This document shows positions 23,013 to 34,250 of a DNA stretch of 64,000 nt, in pieces. Position 1 is the first letter of the stretch, and every line of letters begins with the position of its first letter. Origin of the DNA: Thereva unica. Lineage: Eukaryota; Arthropoda; Insecta; Diptera; Therevidae. The notes beneath the pieces were generated by a model. That model searched no databases and had not been told where the DNA came from. It was given only the letters and a program-made list of their open reading frames with translations. Both the position numbers and the translations under genes were made by a program. The DNA lies in assembly GCA_949987705.1 (NCBI GenBank), contig OX465282.1, forward strand, positions 1,414,501 to 1,478,500, in the 5' to 3' direction.

Positions 23013-23897
23013 CAGGGCCGGCGCTTGGTTTTTGTTTGCGCCCGGTGAAGTATGCCATATTGCGTCCCCATCAGCAGCTACTCATTTTTTTTACAGCAGT
23101 GAAGGGCAATGGAAAAAGATACAAACACTAAGTGAAGCTCTTTTAATACCTGAAAATGAAGGCATGGGAACACTTTTTCAATTCTTTTTCGAAGTTTTAA
23201 ATTTTATAAATTGCACCCGGTGCAAGTGCACCAATTGCATCAATGAAAGCCTGTGTCCAATTAGGATTTGCCTCGTAATCCTGCTTTGGTGCTGGATTTC
23301 TTTAAGCTTCGTACTGCTTAAGCTTCTGGTATATGGCCTTCGGCGCTAGTGCCACCATTCTTTACACATCTACCAACGTCATCATCTGCTCCAGGATGTT
23401 TTTCGGTGTACTTCGCTAGCTATTCCAAGGATAATCCTGGGTTCCGCAAATTTTTAGACCATAATAAAAGTCCCTATGTCTTACTCGAAGCCTTCATATT
23501 TCAAGGTATAATCGGTGTTCACTGAATTGCATGTATTAGTTTCCACTGTAGAATCTTGTATAAAATAAAAACAGTGCACCTTGGCAGTCTTTGGGTATAG
23601 AGAAAACGCTTTCAGTTCACAACGGAAGCGATGCAGGGGTCTCTCGCCGAATTATTGATCTATAATAGTACGACTAGTATAAACTGCAAGAAATATGGGA
23701 CCGTGCCGTCTAAGAAAGAATAGACGACGACGAAGACAGGCAAACGAAATGAAAAAAAAACACAAACATTCTGTGCAGTTCCTTTAATATATGAAAATGA
23801 AAGACACGGGAGCACCTTTTCAATTTTTTTGGAAGTTCCGCGTCCAATTGCGCCCGGTGCAAGTACACCATTTGCAGCTATGAAAGCGCCGCCCCTG
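23013..23897. mobile_element. Non-autonomous hAT element with perfect target duplication
   Basis: The left end CAGGGCCGGCGCTT and right end AAAGCGCCGCCCCTG are inverted repeats of the hAT type. The flanking 8 bp are identical: GTTACATA at 23005-23012 and 23898-23905. A block of about 115 bp containing GCRCCCGGTGCAAGTRCACC occurs twice in direct order (about 23135-23256 and 23779-23890). Related fragments are clustered at 57356-59122. The ORFs inside encode no recognisable transposase. Confidence 0.85.
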
Positions 23898-24129
23898 GTT
23901 ACATACTTTGATGACTGAGATAAAGGATGTAGAGATTTCTAGGTCATTAAACCTATGGTGGAGATGACCCTCTCGACTTGACTCCTTTAACTGCCGCACA
24001 TTTTTTAAATCTGCCGGACACATCTACCTAGAACAACGTGGAGGAGAACCCTACTAGCAGAGGCCGTAACAACTGGGAGATCCTGGGCAGAACTAAGAGC
24101 TGTCGTGCAAAACAGAGAACTGACCTCCG

Positions 24130-24520
24130 AACTGCAAGGCACTTGATCGGGTAGACCACCACATTTTATTAATGAAACTATTAAGATTTGGGATATCCGG
24201 CCCCTTTTGGATTGAATAACATCCTATCTTAACGGTAGTAAGATTTCAAGGTTTCCTTTCAAAAGAAATCAATGTATCCGCAGGTGTACCGCAAGGCAGC
24301 CACCTAGGACCACTTCTATTCAACATATTCATTTCCGATCTATCTGAAAAATGAATGGCACTCCGCACCTCTTTTACGCCGATGATTTAAAAATTTATAG
24401 TGCTATAAGGTCTCAAACTGATGTATCATTTTTACAGTCGAAACTTGACTGGTGCACCACTAATAATCTCCTTAACACCAGTAAGTGTCACGTAATTACC
24501 TGCTCCAGGAAAAAAACAAA
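24130..24520 (+). pseudogene. Jockey-group LINE RT palm fragment
   Basis: With frameshifts removed by eye, the plus strand reads ALDRVDHHILLMKLLRFGIS, then VSAGVPQGSHLGPLLFNIF, then LFYADDLKIYSAIRSQTDV, the A, B and C motifs of a LINE reverse transcriptase including the YADD box. Stops and frameshifts are frequent. It breaks off near 24520, where the tail of a different LINE begins. Confidence 0.65.
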
Positions 24521-24539
24521 CAGAAGGTAGAATGATATC

Positions 24540-24730
24540 CAGGATTTTTAATGGAAAACCATAAGGAAGAAGAAGAGTAGGACGATCAAGAAATAGGTGG
24601 ATGAATGACATGCTAGAAAATATACGGAAGCTTCGTATAATAAACTGGGGAGCGCTAGCAAGACGTAAAGAGCCCTGGAAGACTTCGAGAGGCCTGAGTT
24701 CTCCAAGGAATGTAGCGCCATTTCAGTAGA
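24540..24730 (+). pseudogene. 3' end of an RTE-like LINE
   Basis: The frame gives GRRRVGRSRNRWMNDMLENI then RKLRIINWGALARRKEPWK and ends near a NVAPFQ-like stop. It parallels the end of the LINE copy at 28278-28760 (PRRRWIDSVTADAE ... NWRHA). Only the extreme C-terminus is present. Confidence 0.55.
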
Positions 24731-25189
24731 AAATGGCGAATCGACTCCTTACAGTCCTCATCAACACTACCCTCTACCGCAGTAACAACTTCTTTGGTAC
24801 GCACTATACTACATCTCGACATTTCTTTATCCCAAGAGCATGGTTTTGTTTTTTTGTGAAGTAATAAATGTCGCAGTCATTGAAGTCTTACCGACCTTTA
24901 TTTAGCTCCTATGAATGGGGGTCAAATGGTAGCAACGGGCTCAGGGACCTTTGATGGTGCCGGTACATCAAAAAGATGAATCCTGGGTAACGCCAGCTGC
25001 GATATAAGGTCTACACGATCTAAGATTTTTCGATCTGCTATCGAATCCTACCTCAACCTCCACCAAGATGTAGATTTTACATAGGGTGTCCCCTGGATGC
25101 TCTTGTCTATACAAGAGTAACAGACTGAGGAAGGTGAAAGGCAAATGTTTCGCGCCTCAAAACGAAGCAAATACCGGACTGGTCCTCCA
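24731..25189. other. Short gap between LINE fragments
   Basis: No gene or repeat was recognised. It may be remnant LINE sequence upstream of the copy that starts at about 25190. Confidence 0.35.
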
Positions 25190-25911
25190 GGTTGGGGGTT
25201 GGGCGACAGGCTGACATCCTTCCATCGTAAAAACCCACCTCACGAAGGAGAAAGTCAAAAGCAGCATAAAGGGGGCAACAGAAGAGGCACTAGGCTGGGC
25301 CCCCAGACAGACTAGAATTGATTGGTTTGACCAGGACTGTAGAGCCGAAATTGAAGAAAGAAACCTAGCCACCGAGAGTACATCGCAAGGCCAACAAGAG
25401 CAAGGATGGAAGTCTTCAAGGAAAAAAGAAAAATCGCAGACAAGCTGTGCAGAAAGAAGAAGAGGGAATATCTAAACAGGAGGATCTTACAGATACAGGA
25501 AGACTTTAATGAAGGGAGAGTTAGACAAGCGTACAAAGGAACTCGTCAGATCACCAATAAGTTTCAGCCAAGAACGGACATCTGCAAGCACATAGATGGA
25601 AACTTGTTGGCAGATCCTGATAGGATTACGGAAAGGTGGAGAGAGTATTTTCAGAACCTATCCTATCCCCTTAGTAAACGAGAATGAACAGTCAGAGGCA
25701 TTTGTAATTCCACAAATCGCCTGGCGCCGATGGAATAGCAGCTGAGCTGCTAAAGGAAGGTGGACTCCAACTATTACAAACCTTACACGAACTCGTATGC
25801 ACCATCTGGGAGGATAACTTCTTCCAGATAACCAGATGACTGGAAGAAAGCGATTATTTGTCCAATCTACAAGAAGGGAGATAAATTAACTTGTAAAAAC
25901 TACAAAGGCAT
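25190..25911 (+). pseudogene. RTE-like LINE ORF2, first part
   Basis: This is the linker between endonuclease and RT of a LINE. Around 25250-25370 the frame reads KVKSSIKGATEEALGW and RIDWFDQDCRAEIEERN. An open frame at 25406-25687 reads KKKREYLNRRILQIQEDF, then ITERWREYFQNL. RT sequence then starts with frameshifts (GIAAELLKEGG, then an IYKKGD-like stretch) and stops in the conserved NYKGISLL motif. There a 55-bp insertion (25912-25966) splits it. The clade is judged by resemblance only. Confidence 0.7.
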
Positions 25912-25966
25912 GACGGACTAGTAGTACAAAGGATGACACCTAAGCTTAGACTATCACATAAAAAAA
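25912..25966 (+). mobile_element. 55-bp LINE/SINE tail insertion with target duplication
   Basis: The insert consists only of the 3' tail of the LINE at 39940-43271: GACGGACTAGTAGTACAAAG, then GATGACACCTAAGCTTAG, then an A-run. It is flanked by AAAGGCAT at 25904-25911 and 25967-25974. Removing it restores an open NYKGISLLST reading frame. It is therefore a real retrotransposition event with extreme 5' truncation, made either by the LINE or by its SINE partner. Confidence 0.85.
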
Positions 25967-26758
25967 AAAGGCATCTCACTCCTCAGCACCAGCTACAAAA
26001 CCTTCACAATCCTTGTGAAACAAAAACTGGAACCTATAGCGGGAGGCCTTATAGGAGAATATCTAGCTGGTTTTTGGACAAACAGGCCAACATCGGACCA
26101 ACTGCTGACCTTAAGGCAAATTCTGGAGAAAACCTGGGAAAGGAATGTAGATGTATACCAGATATTTGTCGACTTTCAACAGGCATATGACTCAATAAAC
26201 AGAGAGAGGCTATACGAGATCTTATCGGAATTAGGAGTCCCCTCAAAATTGGCACAACTGATCAAATGCACCACAAATAGCTCACTGGCGAAATTAAGGA
26301 TCCAAAATGTTATAACAACGGAGTTCGAAGTACGCAAGGACTTAGACAAGGAGATGGACTTCCCATGCTTTTCAACCTGGCCCTAGAATGGGTGATAAGG
26401 AAAACGTCAGTCTAGAGAAGTGCATCAATAGCTACCCAGTCGGTACAATTACTTGGATATGCGGATGACGTAAACATCGTGGGAAGGTCCTTTTTGGCAG
26501 TAGACGCTTATGTCGAATTAAAAGAGGCGGCAAAGCACATACGCCTGAAGATAAATGAAGAAAAAACGAAGGTGATGCAACAATCCAGAGCAGGAAGATT
26601 TAGAATGGGAAGAAATATAACCATCGACGAACATAACCTAGAAGTAGTCGATAAAACAGTGTACCTTGGGTCTACAATCACAAAAAGAAACGAAGAAAAA
26701 GAAGAAATAACCAGACGAATACTACTGGCTAATAGAGCCTTTTATGCCCAAAAACTAT
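25967..26758 (+). pseudogene. RTE-like LINE ORF2, second part (RT palm)
   Basis: The frame continues GISLLSTSYK, then (26015-26340) the fingers/palm with FVDFQQAYDSINRERLYEIL (motif A Asp). After a frameshift it reads GLRQGDGLPMLFNLALEWV (motif B) and, near 26455, LLGYADDVNIVGRSF (motif C). The thumb reads RLKINEEKTKVM and TVYLGSTITKRNEEKEEI. The frame ends at ANRAFYAQKLL where a second LINE has inserted. Confidence 0.75.
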
Positions 26759-28277
26759 TAATTCCTATTCACAAAAGTGGTAGCAAGAACGAAATATCGA
26801 ACTACAGACCAGTTGCCAAGCTGTCTGTCATACCGAAGCTTTTTGAATCAATCATTTATTCTGCAATCGTGCCCATCTGCAAGAAACTTATTTCAAAGAA
26901 CCAACATGGTTTCCTTCCAGCTCGTTCCACTACCACCTTGAATTCACTTCCCATGCTGTTGAAGGCTTCGTTTCCGGTTGCCAAACTGATTGTGTTTACA
27001 CTGATTTCAGTAAGGCATTTGACAAGCTTTCCCACTCCATTATACTTTTCAAACTAAAAAAGTTAGGTTTCCCTGAAGCCCTTCTATTATGGTTCCAGTC
27101 CTACTTAGCTGACAGGACCTACCAAGTCCTTTTCCGTGGATCCAAATCCGCGACCATTGAGGCGTCATCCGGTGTCCCTCAAGGCAGTCATCTTGGCCCT
27201 ATCCTCTTTATTCTTTCTATTGATGATATTGTTACCTTGCTAAGACATTGCAGAATCCTGATTTATTCTGATGACATCAAATTGTACCGTCACATAAAGA
27301 GTATTGAGGACTGCAAACTTTGGCAAGTTGGCCTCGACACCTTTTACTCTTGGTGTGCCAACCTGGTTCTTAATATTAGTAAATGCGAAGTCATGACATT
27401 TTGTAGGCGACGTGATCCTATAATTTATAACCATTCCTTTTTTAATGAGGGTGTCTCCCGTGTTAATTTTGTCAAAGATCTCGGGATTAGATTTGACACC
27501 AAGCTGGACTTTGCTTCTCATATCAACTATATTTCTACCAAGAGCAGCTTAGTCTTGGGTTCTATAAAAAGGTGGTCCAAAGAATTTAATAGCACCCTGA
27601 TCACTAAACACCTCTACATCTCACTTGTCAGACCTTTACTTAAATATGCGTCCCAGGTTTGGTCCCCTCACTTTTCTTCGCATTTTGGAAAAATTGAATC
27701 GGTTCAACATAGGTTCGTTCGATTCGCATTGAATCACCTTCCTTGGGAAGACCCTTTAGTTCTTCCACCATGCGAATACCGACTTAAGTTACTCAACTTA
27801 AGCACTCTCCACAAGCGTAGTGAGGTGGCCGATGTTGTTTTCGTTCATCAGCTCCTTAATGGACGTGTCGACTCAGGTTTTCTAAGTCGCCGTGCGGTGT
27901 TTAGAGAGAGCAGATACAATTTAAGAGGACCACCGCTCTTACACATCAACTCCTCTAACACCAATTATGGCCAATTTGAGCCTGTTAATCGCATGTTCAT
28001 TAATGTCAATAAAAATATTAATGTTTTTAGTGTCACCATTAGTAAAGATCTCCTTAAAAGGAGTCTTTTTAATGTCTCGTTACTGCTTACGTGGTTTGCA
28101 TGCGATTTTTTATTCTGTGTTTTTCTTTTTAATTTTTATTTCTTTCATAATTTATTTTAATTTTTTCTATGTTTGCATGCCTCAGCAGAGCCCACGTGGT
28201 CGTGGTAAATGTTTCTCAGCCCAGCTGAGAAGTGCGCCTTCTTCATAAGAAGGGAAACTCTATTATTATTATTATTA
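26759..28277 (+). mobile_element. 5'-truncated Jockey-group LINE nested in the RTE-like LINE
   Basis: It starts inside its RT (IPIHKSGSKNEISNYRPVAK) and runs through YTDFSKAFDKLSHSI (motif A), SSGVPQGSHLGPILFI (motif B) and LIYSDDIKLYRHI, where the usual YADD is YSDD. The 27237-28160 frame stays open for 307 codons to the C-terminus. A +1/-1 frameshift around 26930-27240 breaks the rest. It ends with a short (ATT)n tail at 28259-28277, after which the host LINE resumes. The target duplication is obscured by the ATT repeat. Confidence 0.75.
27237..28160 (+). pseudogene. RT thumb and C-terminal region of the nested LINE
   Basis: This 307-codon open stretch holds the catalytic YSDD box (ILIYSDDIKLY) and the thumb (NLVLNISKCEVMTFCRRRDP). 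It also has the long C-terminal region shared by Jockey-group LINEs (LYISLVRPLLKYASQVWSPH, then HRFVRFALNHLPWEDPL). The N-terminal RT half lies upstream in other frames, so the full protein cannot be made. The Ser in YSDD is unusual for this box, which is normally Tyr/Phe-Ala-Asp-Asp. Confidence 0.75.
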
Positions 28278-28800
28278 ACAAATCCTGCACTCAAGATTTG
28301 TACACAGGAAAACGAAACTCTCACTCTACAAAACAGTAATACGACCAGTACTGAGTTATGGTAGCGAGACTTGGACTATGACCCAGGACATAGAGGAACG
28401 AGTCAACAGGTGTGAGAGGAAAATTCTCAGATGCATAATAGGCCCAATCAGAGAGTATGGAATATGGCGAAGAAGATACAACAACGAGTTGTATGAAATT
28501 TTTGACGACCCACAACTCTCAACTCTCAATAAAGATCAACAGACTGAGACTAGTATCCCAAAACGGCTTATGACATCAGAAATTTCGGGAAGTAGGCCAG
28601 TACATAGACCCAGGAGAAGATGGATAGATTCTGTGACGGCTGACGCAGAGGCAATGCTCAACATCCGAAACTGGAGACATGCCAAGGGACTGTCAACCTT
28701 GGAGAAATGCCCTAGACGAGGCCAAGGCTCGATTTGGGCTGTAGCGCCATTGGATGGATGGTTGGATTCCTTAATTAATCCTACAGAACCTCTGGCAAAA
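28278..28800 (+). pseudogene. RTE-like LINE ORF2, third part (C-terminus)
   Basis: The interrupted LINE resumes with HSRFVHRKTKLSLYKTVIRP, then VLSYGSETWTMTQDIEERVN and RCERKILRCIIGPIREYGIW. It ends with RPRRRWIDSVTADAEAML and, in the next frame, PWRNALDEAKARFGL and a stop near 28730. Together with 25190-25911 and 25967-26758 it forms one element cut by two later insertions. Confidence 0.75.
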
Positions 28801-30639
28801 ATATAACAGTATTTTTCACGAGTTAAAGCAAGGATAATTTATTTAACTCCTGCCAAAATATATAAGTGTTGTACGACGCACGCTGCAAACTAATCATTCA
28901 AGGTTTTTATAGACCATACAGGGCTTACAACACAAAAATGCTCCTGCTACCATCATAGCTTCTTTTGATTCTAGATTATGGTTCGCAACTTACAGGAAAA
29001 CTTAAGACCAATAAAAAAGTTAGGATGCTGGTAAATCCCGCTCCATTTTCGAAATATAGCAGAAGTTTCTTCTTTCAAATAAAAATGAGTTAAGACTGAA
29101 AATAATTGGTAATTATCCAAAGTAATTTTTCCGAGTTTATAGTTCCAGGGTCGAAAACTTATTGAGTGGAGCTGTGTATTTTAGGCTTAAAGATGTTATA
29201 AAGGTGTCTCAGGTTACGAAATTCCCAGTCAACGTGAGAAAGCATTAAAATTAACAACTTAAAAATATCAGAGCACCGCTCACAGTGTCACACTCAGCGA
29301 GAAGGCGAAACTCTTAGTCTAATTAAAACATGCAAAAACCTGGTCTGTGCACACTTTACACCAAAAATTCCTCCACCACGCCATTTCACCCTAAACTTTT
29401 AAATACTCCCTCAAGAATTTTTCGGGGCATTTATCTAGGCCATTCGGGCTGGTTTTTTTCTGCCTTCACTTGTACACTCTGTCGCTGCTAAATTGAGTCT
29501 AGAAAGTGTTGATAACATCAAAAATTCATTTATCTGCCTTAAGTTGATCATTAATTAAATTTTTCATGAAAATTTAAATGGCACAAACAAGAGGGGACCA
29601 GCCGCGACTAATTAAGAGCAGCGCGCACTCGAAGGGAACCGGGACAGGGAAAAATTAGCAGCCGGCCCTTATCTTTCGACACCAGCAAGGAGGAATGCGA
29701 TACCAGCAATGTCCTGCCTGGTGGCATCAGCCAGCCAGCATTGCCAAGAAAGACGAGTCTCCTGCTTAAGGGCAACAAGTCAGTAACGAAGACATAATCG
29801 CTTTTAAGATGATCCTGGCCAAGATGGAATCCTATCTACACTCCATGTCGTATATACATAGAGCTTGTCCGGAAGTCGTTAAAAGTCCCTCCGGTCTCCC
29901 TCTTCTGTGTGCAAGGAATCGGCTTTCGAGGACGTCTTAGCCAGGATTTTTGTCCCCAGTGTCCTTTTCCGGCTTCGGTCGGTGGTGACTCCCATTCGCC
30001 TGTGTCTGTCTCGACAATTACATCCAAAATTCATTTCAATTAGCCGGGCGCAAAGTTACACTGGATATTAAGGGCAACTGTCAGGCATTGAATGTCCTTT
30101 CGGCATGGGCTATATATCCCTTCCCTAAGTGCATGGAGGCGCAAGGACCTTGCGAAGGTGGATGGATTGCGATACCTTTAGCCGAAATCATTGGTCCCTA
30201 TTATCTGGGAAATGCAGTTACCAAGGATCCTTTTGTTGCCTTCATGTTGGAACACTTTTACCATTTACCCTGAACTAATGTCCGAATATTCTCTTTATGG
30301 CTACGTGATGTCCTTTGTCCTTTTCAGTCAAGGATTTACGACTTTTACCGTGAAATTTCTTCCAAAATATGCGCAGGCATTGTTGGTTGCACAATCGCCG
30401 GGGATGGGGGTAGGTGAATAAATAGCACGTGGGCTACTTTTATATGGGATATTCAGGACTTTTTAACTGGTACCGTTAAGTGTGAAAAATTACAAAACAA
30501 AATTTTTGGGGGTAAATGCTGTGCTGACGTTTGTTGACTGATTGCAATATGATAAATTTTTGCGGTTGCTGTTGCAGAGGGGAAGAGGTTGGTAATTCGA
30601 GGAATGTTAAGTTCGTGACGAGCCCAATGAAAGTTTGCA
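28801..30639. other. Intergenic, nothing recognised
   Basis: No supportable gene was found. A GC-richer patch at 29580-30080 and overlapping short ORFs at 30088-30421 have no recognisable protein similarity. Confidence 0.4.
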
Positions 30640-31010
30640 TCGATCTGATGAGTCAGCTATAATCTGCTTGCTCTATTTGCTACAGTCCCAGCTATTGGAA
30701 TTGAGTTAGTTCTACAGAACTGGATTAAGAGTTTCCTTTCAGACAGCAGAATGTAGGTGTCATATCTAAACTCCAACCCATATCTGCCGGAGTCTCCCAG
30801 GGGTCAATTCTTTCACCTGTTCTATTCTTACAAAAGACCTACTCCCAATTTCCTTCAACCCCCTCAAGAGTTGTACCCTGCGTTACAATTACGGATTCGA
30901 TAATGCCACAAAAAACATGCCCAGATACTGTCTTTAAAGATCGCAGATTTATGTCTGACTTAATCAACCAGGGTATTGAATTCATTCTTGATTAGGTCCG
31001 CAAGATTGTA
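30640..31010 (+). pseudogene. CR1/Jockey-type LINE RT fragment
   Basis: Translated with frameshifts it follows the 40170-43130 LINE from the region before motif B to past the active site: ICRSLPGVNSFTCSIL for ISAGVPQGSILSPALF, then KDLLPISFNPLK and TLRYNYGFDNA for TLRYSYSFDTR. The FADD box itself is lost. Confidence 0.6.
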
Positions 31011-31084
31011 TAGTGCACAGCAAAAACATTGTTGCTGTTGCCGTGGTATTGATGAATACCCGAATAATACCTCGTTTATGATTC

Positions 31085-31493
31085 AATCCCAAGTTCAACC
31101 TAGGTCCAACCCAGTCATACATGGGGGTCGAGTTTAAACTGGGTCCACTCAACCCAACTCAGCTCTCTTACATGGGTCGAGCTGAGTCGTCTCATATACA
31201 CGGGTTGAGTTCTAATTGGGTTAAGGTGATAGTTGTTTTGTCTGTTTACCATCCGTAATGTGTCCGCCTACGGCGTTAGTTTTGTATTTCGGTGTTTTTG
31301 CTTGCACAGAAATATAAATTATTTCGTTCTGAATTTTTACGTATCTATAAATGAGAATTTCTTACAAGAATTCGAAGTTATATTTTGATTTCAGTTCATC
31401 CCATAGTGAACTCAACTCGACATCACATACAGTGGTAGAAATATCAACTTAACTTCGACTCAAAACTTTTCAACCTAGTCATAAACGGCGTAT
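31085..31493 (+). repeat. Interspersed repeat with CAACCYAGTCATAAA ends, copy 2
   Basis: This is the second copy of the repeat at 20835-21275, in the same orientation. It shares CTGGGTCCACTCAACCCA, GGCGTTAGTTTTGTATTTC and TTATTTCGTTCTGAAT. It ends with TTTCAACCTAGTCATAAACG. Confidence 0.7.
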
Positions 31494-31499
31494 AGGTAG

Positions 31500-32390
31500 G
31501 TAGGTGAAGGGCTGCCTCCAGTGCGACCGGAGGCCCAATTAGCGCTTGGCGCGCCGTTTTGTTGCCTCAAACTTGTGTACCTTATGTAAAGTGGTTGTTT
31601 GGTCGGATGTGACGGATGCCTAAAGCCATCCTGCGGAATTTAGGAAGCTTAACAGTGATCTGATCTCCAGTCTGGAAATCTCTTTTAAGTCTTCCAAAAA
31701 GTACCTGCCTAGTGTGCGCTGCCTGACTTTAGCTAAAGCCGGGCACTTACACAGGAAGTGAACAAGTGTTTCTCTCTCGTTCGTCTCCCCGCAGCTACGA
31801 CAAGAGATATTATACGGGATGCCCAACTTGGCAGCGTGATCTCCTATAGGCCAATGTCCCGTAATGACTGCCGTGATTCTGGCAATATCCCGTCGGGATC
31901 TGTTTAAGAGGCCCATTGTTTTCCCCTTGTTATAAGTCGGCCAGGTCGCCCTAGAGATAGTGCAGGTCTCCAGTGTTCTCCATCTTTGGCTCGCTAGCAG
32001 CAGGTGGTAGTCAAAAATTGCGTTTTTGACTCCACCTATTGGGCTGCCGACCATCTCGGTCTCTGAGCCCGGGAGAGAGGCCCCCTGCTTGGCTAGGCAG
32101 TCGGCTTTCTCGTTCCCCTCTATGTTCCTATGACCGGGAACCCAGACGAGAGTCACGTTGTGCTTTCTGACTAGACTGTCTAACTCGGCTCTGCATCGCT
32201 CCACTAACTTGGAGCGCATTCTTACTGAATCCAAAGCTTTTATAGAGGCTTGGCTGTCGGGCGGCGTATAAGTCAATTCGATATCGTGCACACCAATTGG
32301 AGCGTATAATTTTGCGTAAGGGACCTGTGAATTGGCCTCACCCGAGTAAAAATTAAACTCGCCTGAACTTAGCATATAGCAGACACTCAC
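31500..32390 (-). pseudogene. LOA-type LINE RNase H and zinc-knuckle end
   Basis: An open frame of 256 codons (32390-31620) covers most of the RNase H domain: YTPPDSQASIKALDS with a catalytic Asp, and VTLVWVPGHRNIEGNEKAD with the conserved His and last Asp. The first part, including the TDGS motif, is missing. A zinc motif CRSCGETNERETLVHFLCKC and a final LLSFLNSAGWL block follow. The 3' untranslated region continues to about 31500. The element is 5'-truncated; upstream sequence to 33437 shows no RT. Confidence 0.8.
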
Positions 32391-33437
32391 TAGCCTGCAC
32401 GGCGCCTGTAACTAGCACGCAAGCAATCGCCTGTGTGGCACCTAAGCAAAGCAAGGTACGTTCACACTTTTTTTAGATTAAAAGGATCAAAATTGGGGCT
32501 TAACAAAATTGTAGGTATACGACGAAGAAAACGGGCCATAATCTTGGTGACTATAAAGGGTGCTATTAGCATTACTAAGCGGACCGGTTCTCGTTGGATT
32601 CATAGGTCAAGCAGCATTGGATGTGATTAGTGGTTAGCTGGGGTACTGCTTGGTAAAATAACACTCGCGTTTGGAATGGCCTATGTCGATGCGACTGCAT
32701 TTATTCATATCTGCAGCGGGAGCAGGCAAATATTTAGTCTTTCGTGACTGTGGCGTGCGCGTTCATGCTTCTAGCGGCCAAATTCAATTTCATGCTTATG
32801 GCGGAAGCGTGCATGCCTGTAGCGAGATCGTCCATAACCGTGTGATATGCGCATTTGTACGCTAAGCGTGCTAGGTGCGGGCGCGTGCATGCATTTTAAA
32901 ACTGTCTAACTAAATTACTTTTACTCGGGCAACGATAAAATGATATCACACCTATGGATTATTTTCGCTCTCGACATATTCTAGTATCTCCCCTGATAAA
33001 CCACAGATGTTGGACTACATGCAAGCAAATAATATTCGGCGCGTTATTACCAGGCATCAGCATTATTATTTGGCATCAGTTGTTTGAAAAACTAGTCGAG
33101 AATTGGTCTACCAGATTGTACAAAACGGCTCGACCGAATTCTATGAAAACTATTCCAGATCGTATTTTCGTTAACACGCTATACAAGAAATTCGGAAATA
33201 CAGAGGTAATGGATATTTAAGCTCACTGAAGTTTACTCTGAGAGGATTATTTAAGAGAGCAAGGATTCTCTTCTTAGAATCCCAGCTAGAGTGTTAAAAA
33301 ATGTACAAATATTCAAAGGGTGGGCTACCAGCACGCCACTTCAAATTGTTTAACATTACTTCTTCTAGATTAGGTAGACAAAGTTTGAAAGTCTATTTCA
33401 GTTCATACTTGTTTTCTGGTCATGGGAAAAACGAAGG
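32391..33437. other. Intergenic, nothing recognised
   Basis: No gene is supportable. Around 32745-32885 the sequence is enriched in GCGTGCATGC-like motifs, without a clear tandem period. Confidence 0.4.
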
Positions 33438-33439
33438 TT

Positions 33440-34250
33440 AGTTTAGGTTAGATTGAAATGGCTGTATAGACACATTATGACCCAGTCGTGATAACACCAT
33501 CTGTCCAGTCATCTCTGGCCGGAATAATGGTATTGAAACCTGTCTCCAAGGTCCAGGTAGGTGTAGTGTAATCACATTGTCCGCAGCGGTGGCGAACCTC
33601 CTAAAGGATGGATGACTGACCATGTGAATTTGGAGTCCATTCAAGAGATGGCTTTGTCCTAGCGCCCGTCCAGGGTGCCATTTAAGAGGGGGTGCCATCT
33701 CAGATGCCCTAAGGAATAAGATGCAATAAGACATCGCAAATGTTGGGGTGGTTCTCATCGCACCAATAATATACAGTTCAGCTGTTCTTCGTATTCTTTC
33801 CAGTATGTTACGATACGTAGTCTACTGTAATGCAGTCCACCATAACGATATGCTATGCATAAGTATAGGTCTCATTACGGCTGTATACAACCAGTGGACG
33901 ATGGGGTCTCCAATTGACTCCGATCCTTCTTTGGAATAGGAAGAGAGCTATTTGGCCTTATTGGCTCTCTCTAATAGATTCGACCTCCACGTTATTTCCT
34001 ATCCAGTTTGAGACCCAAAAATTTCGCATCCTCCTTAAGTTGCAGTCTTTCATTGCAAAGTCTTAGAGAAGGAAAAACGAGATGTCTCTGCTTACTTGTA
34101 AAAAGTACTATTTCAGTTTTTGTAGTAGCCCAAAGAACAAGAGTGTTCAATGCGAAAGTCAAAAGTTATCAGCCTAAAAGATTCGGCAAAGACGTTTCAA
34201 AGCTTCCCAGCTTTAGTAGAAATGCGGACATTCCTCTAAATAGATAAGAT
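33440..34250 (-). pseudogene. LOA-type LINE RT thumb/connection remnant
   Basis: On the minus strand, about 34130-33990 reads KTEIVLFTSKQRHLVF then LQLKEDAKFLGLKLDRK. About 33920-33740 reads IVHWLYTAVMRPILMHSISL and AELYIIGAMRTTPTFAM, then ASEMAPPLKW and a Gly/His-rich stretch. These blocks match the region after the RT palm in LOA LINEs. Frameshifts separate them. Confidence 0.65.
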
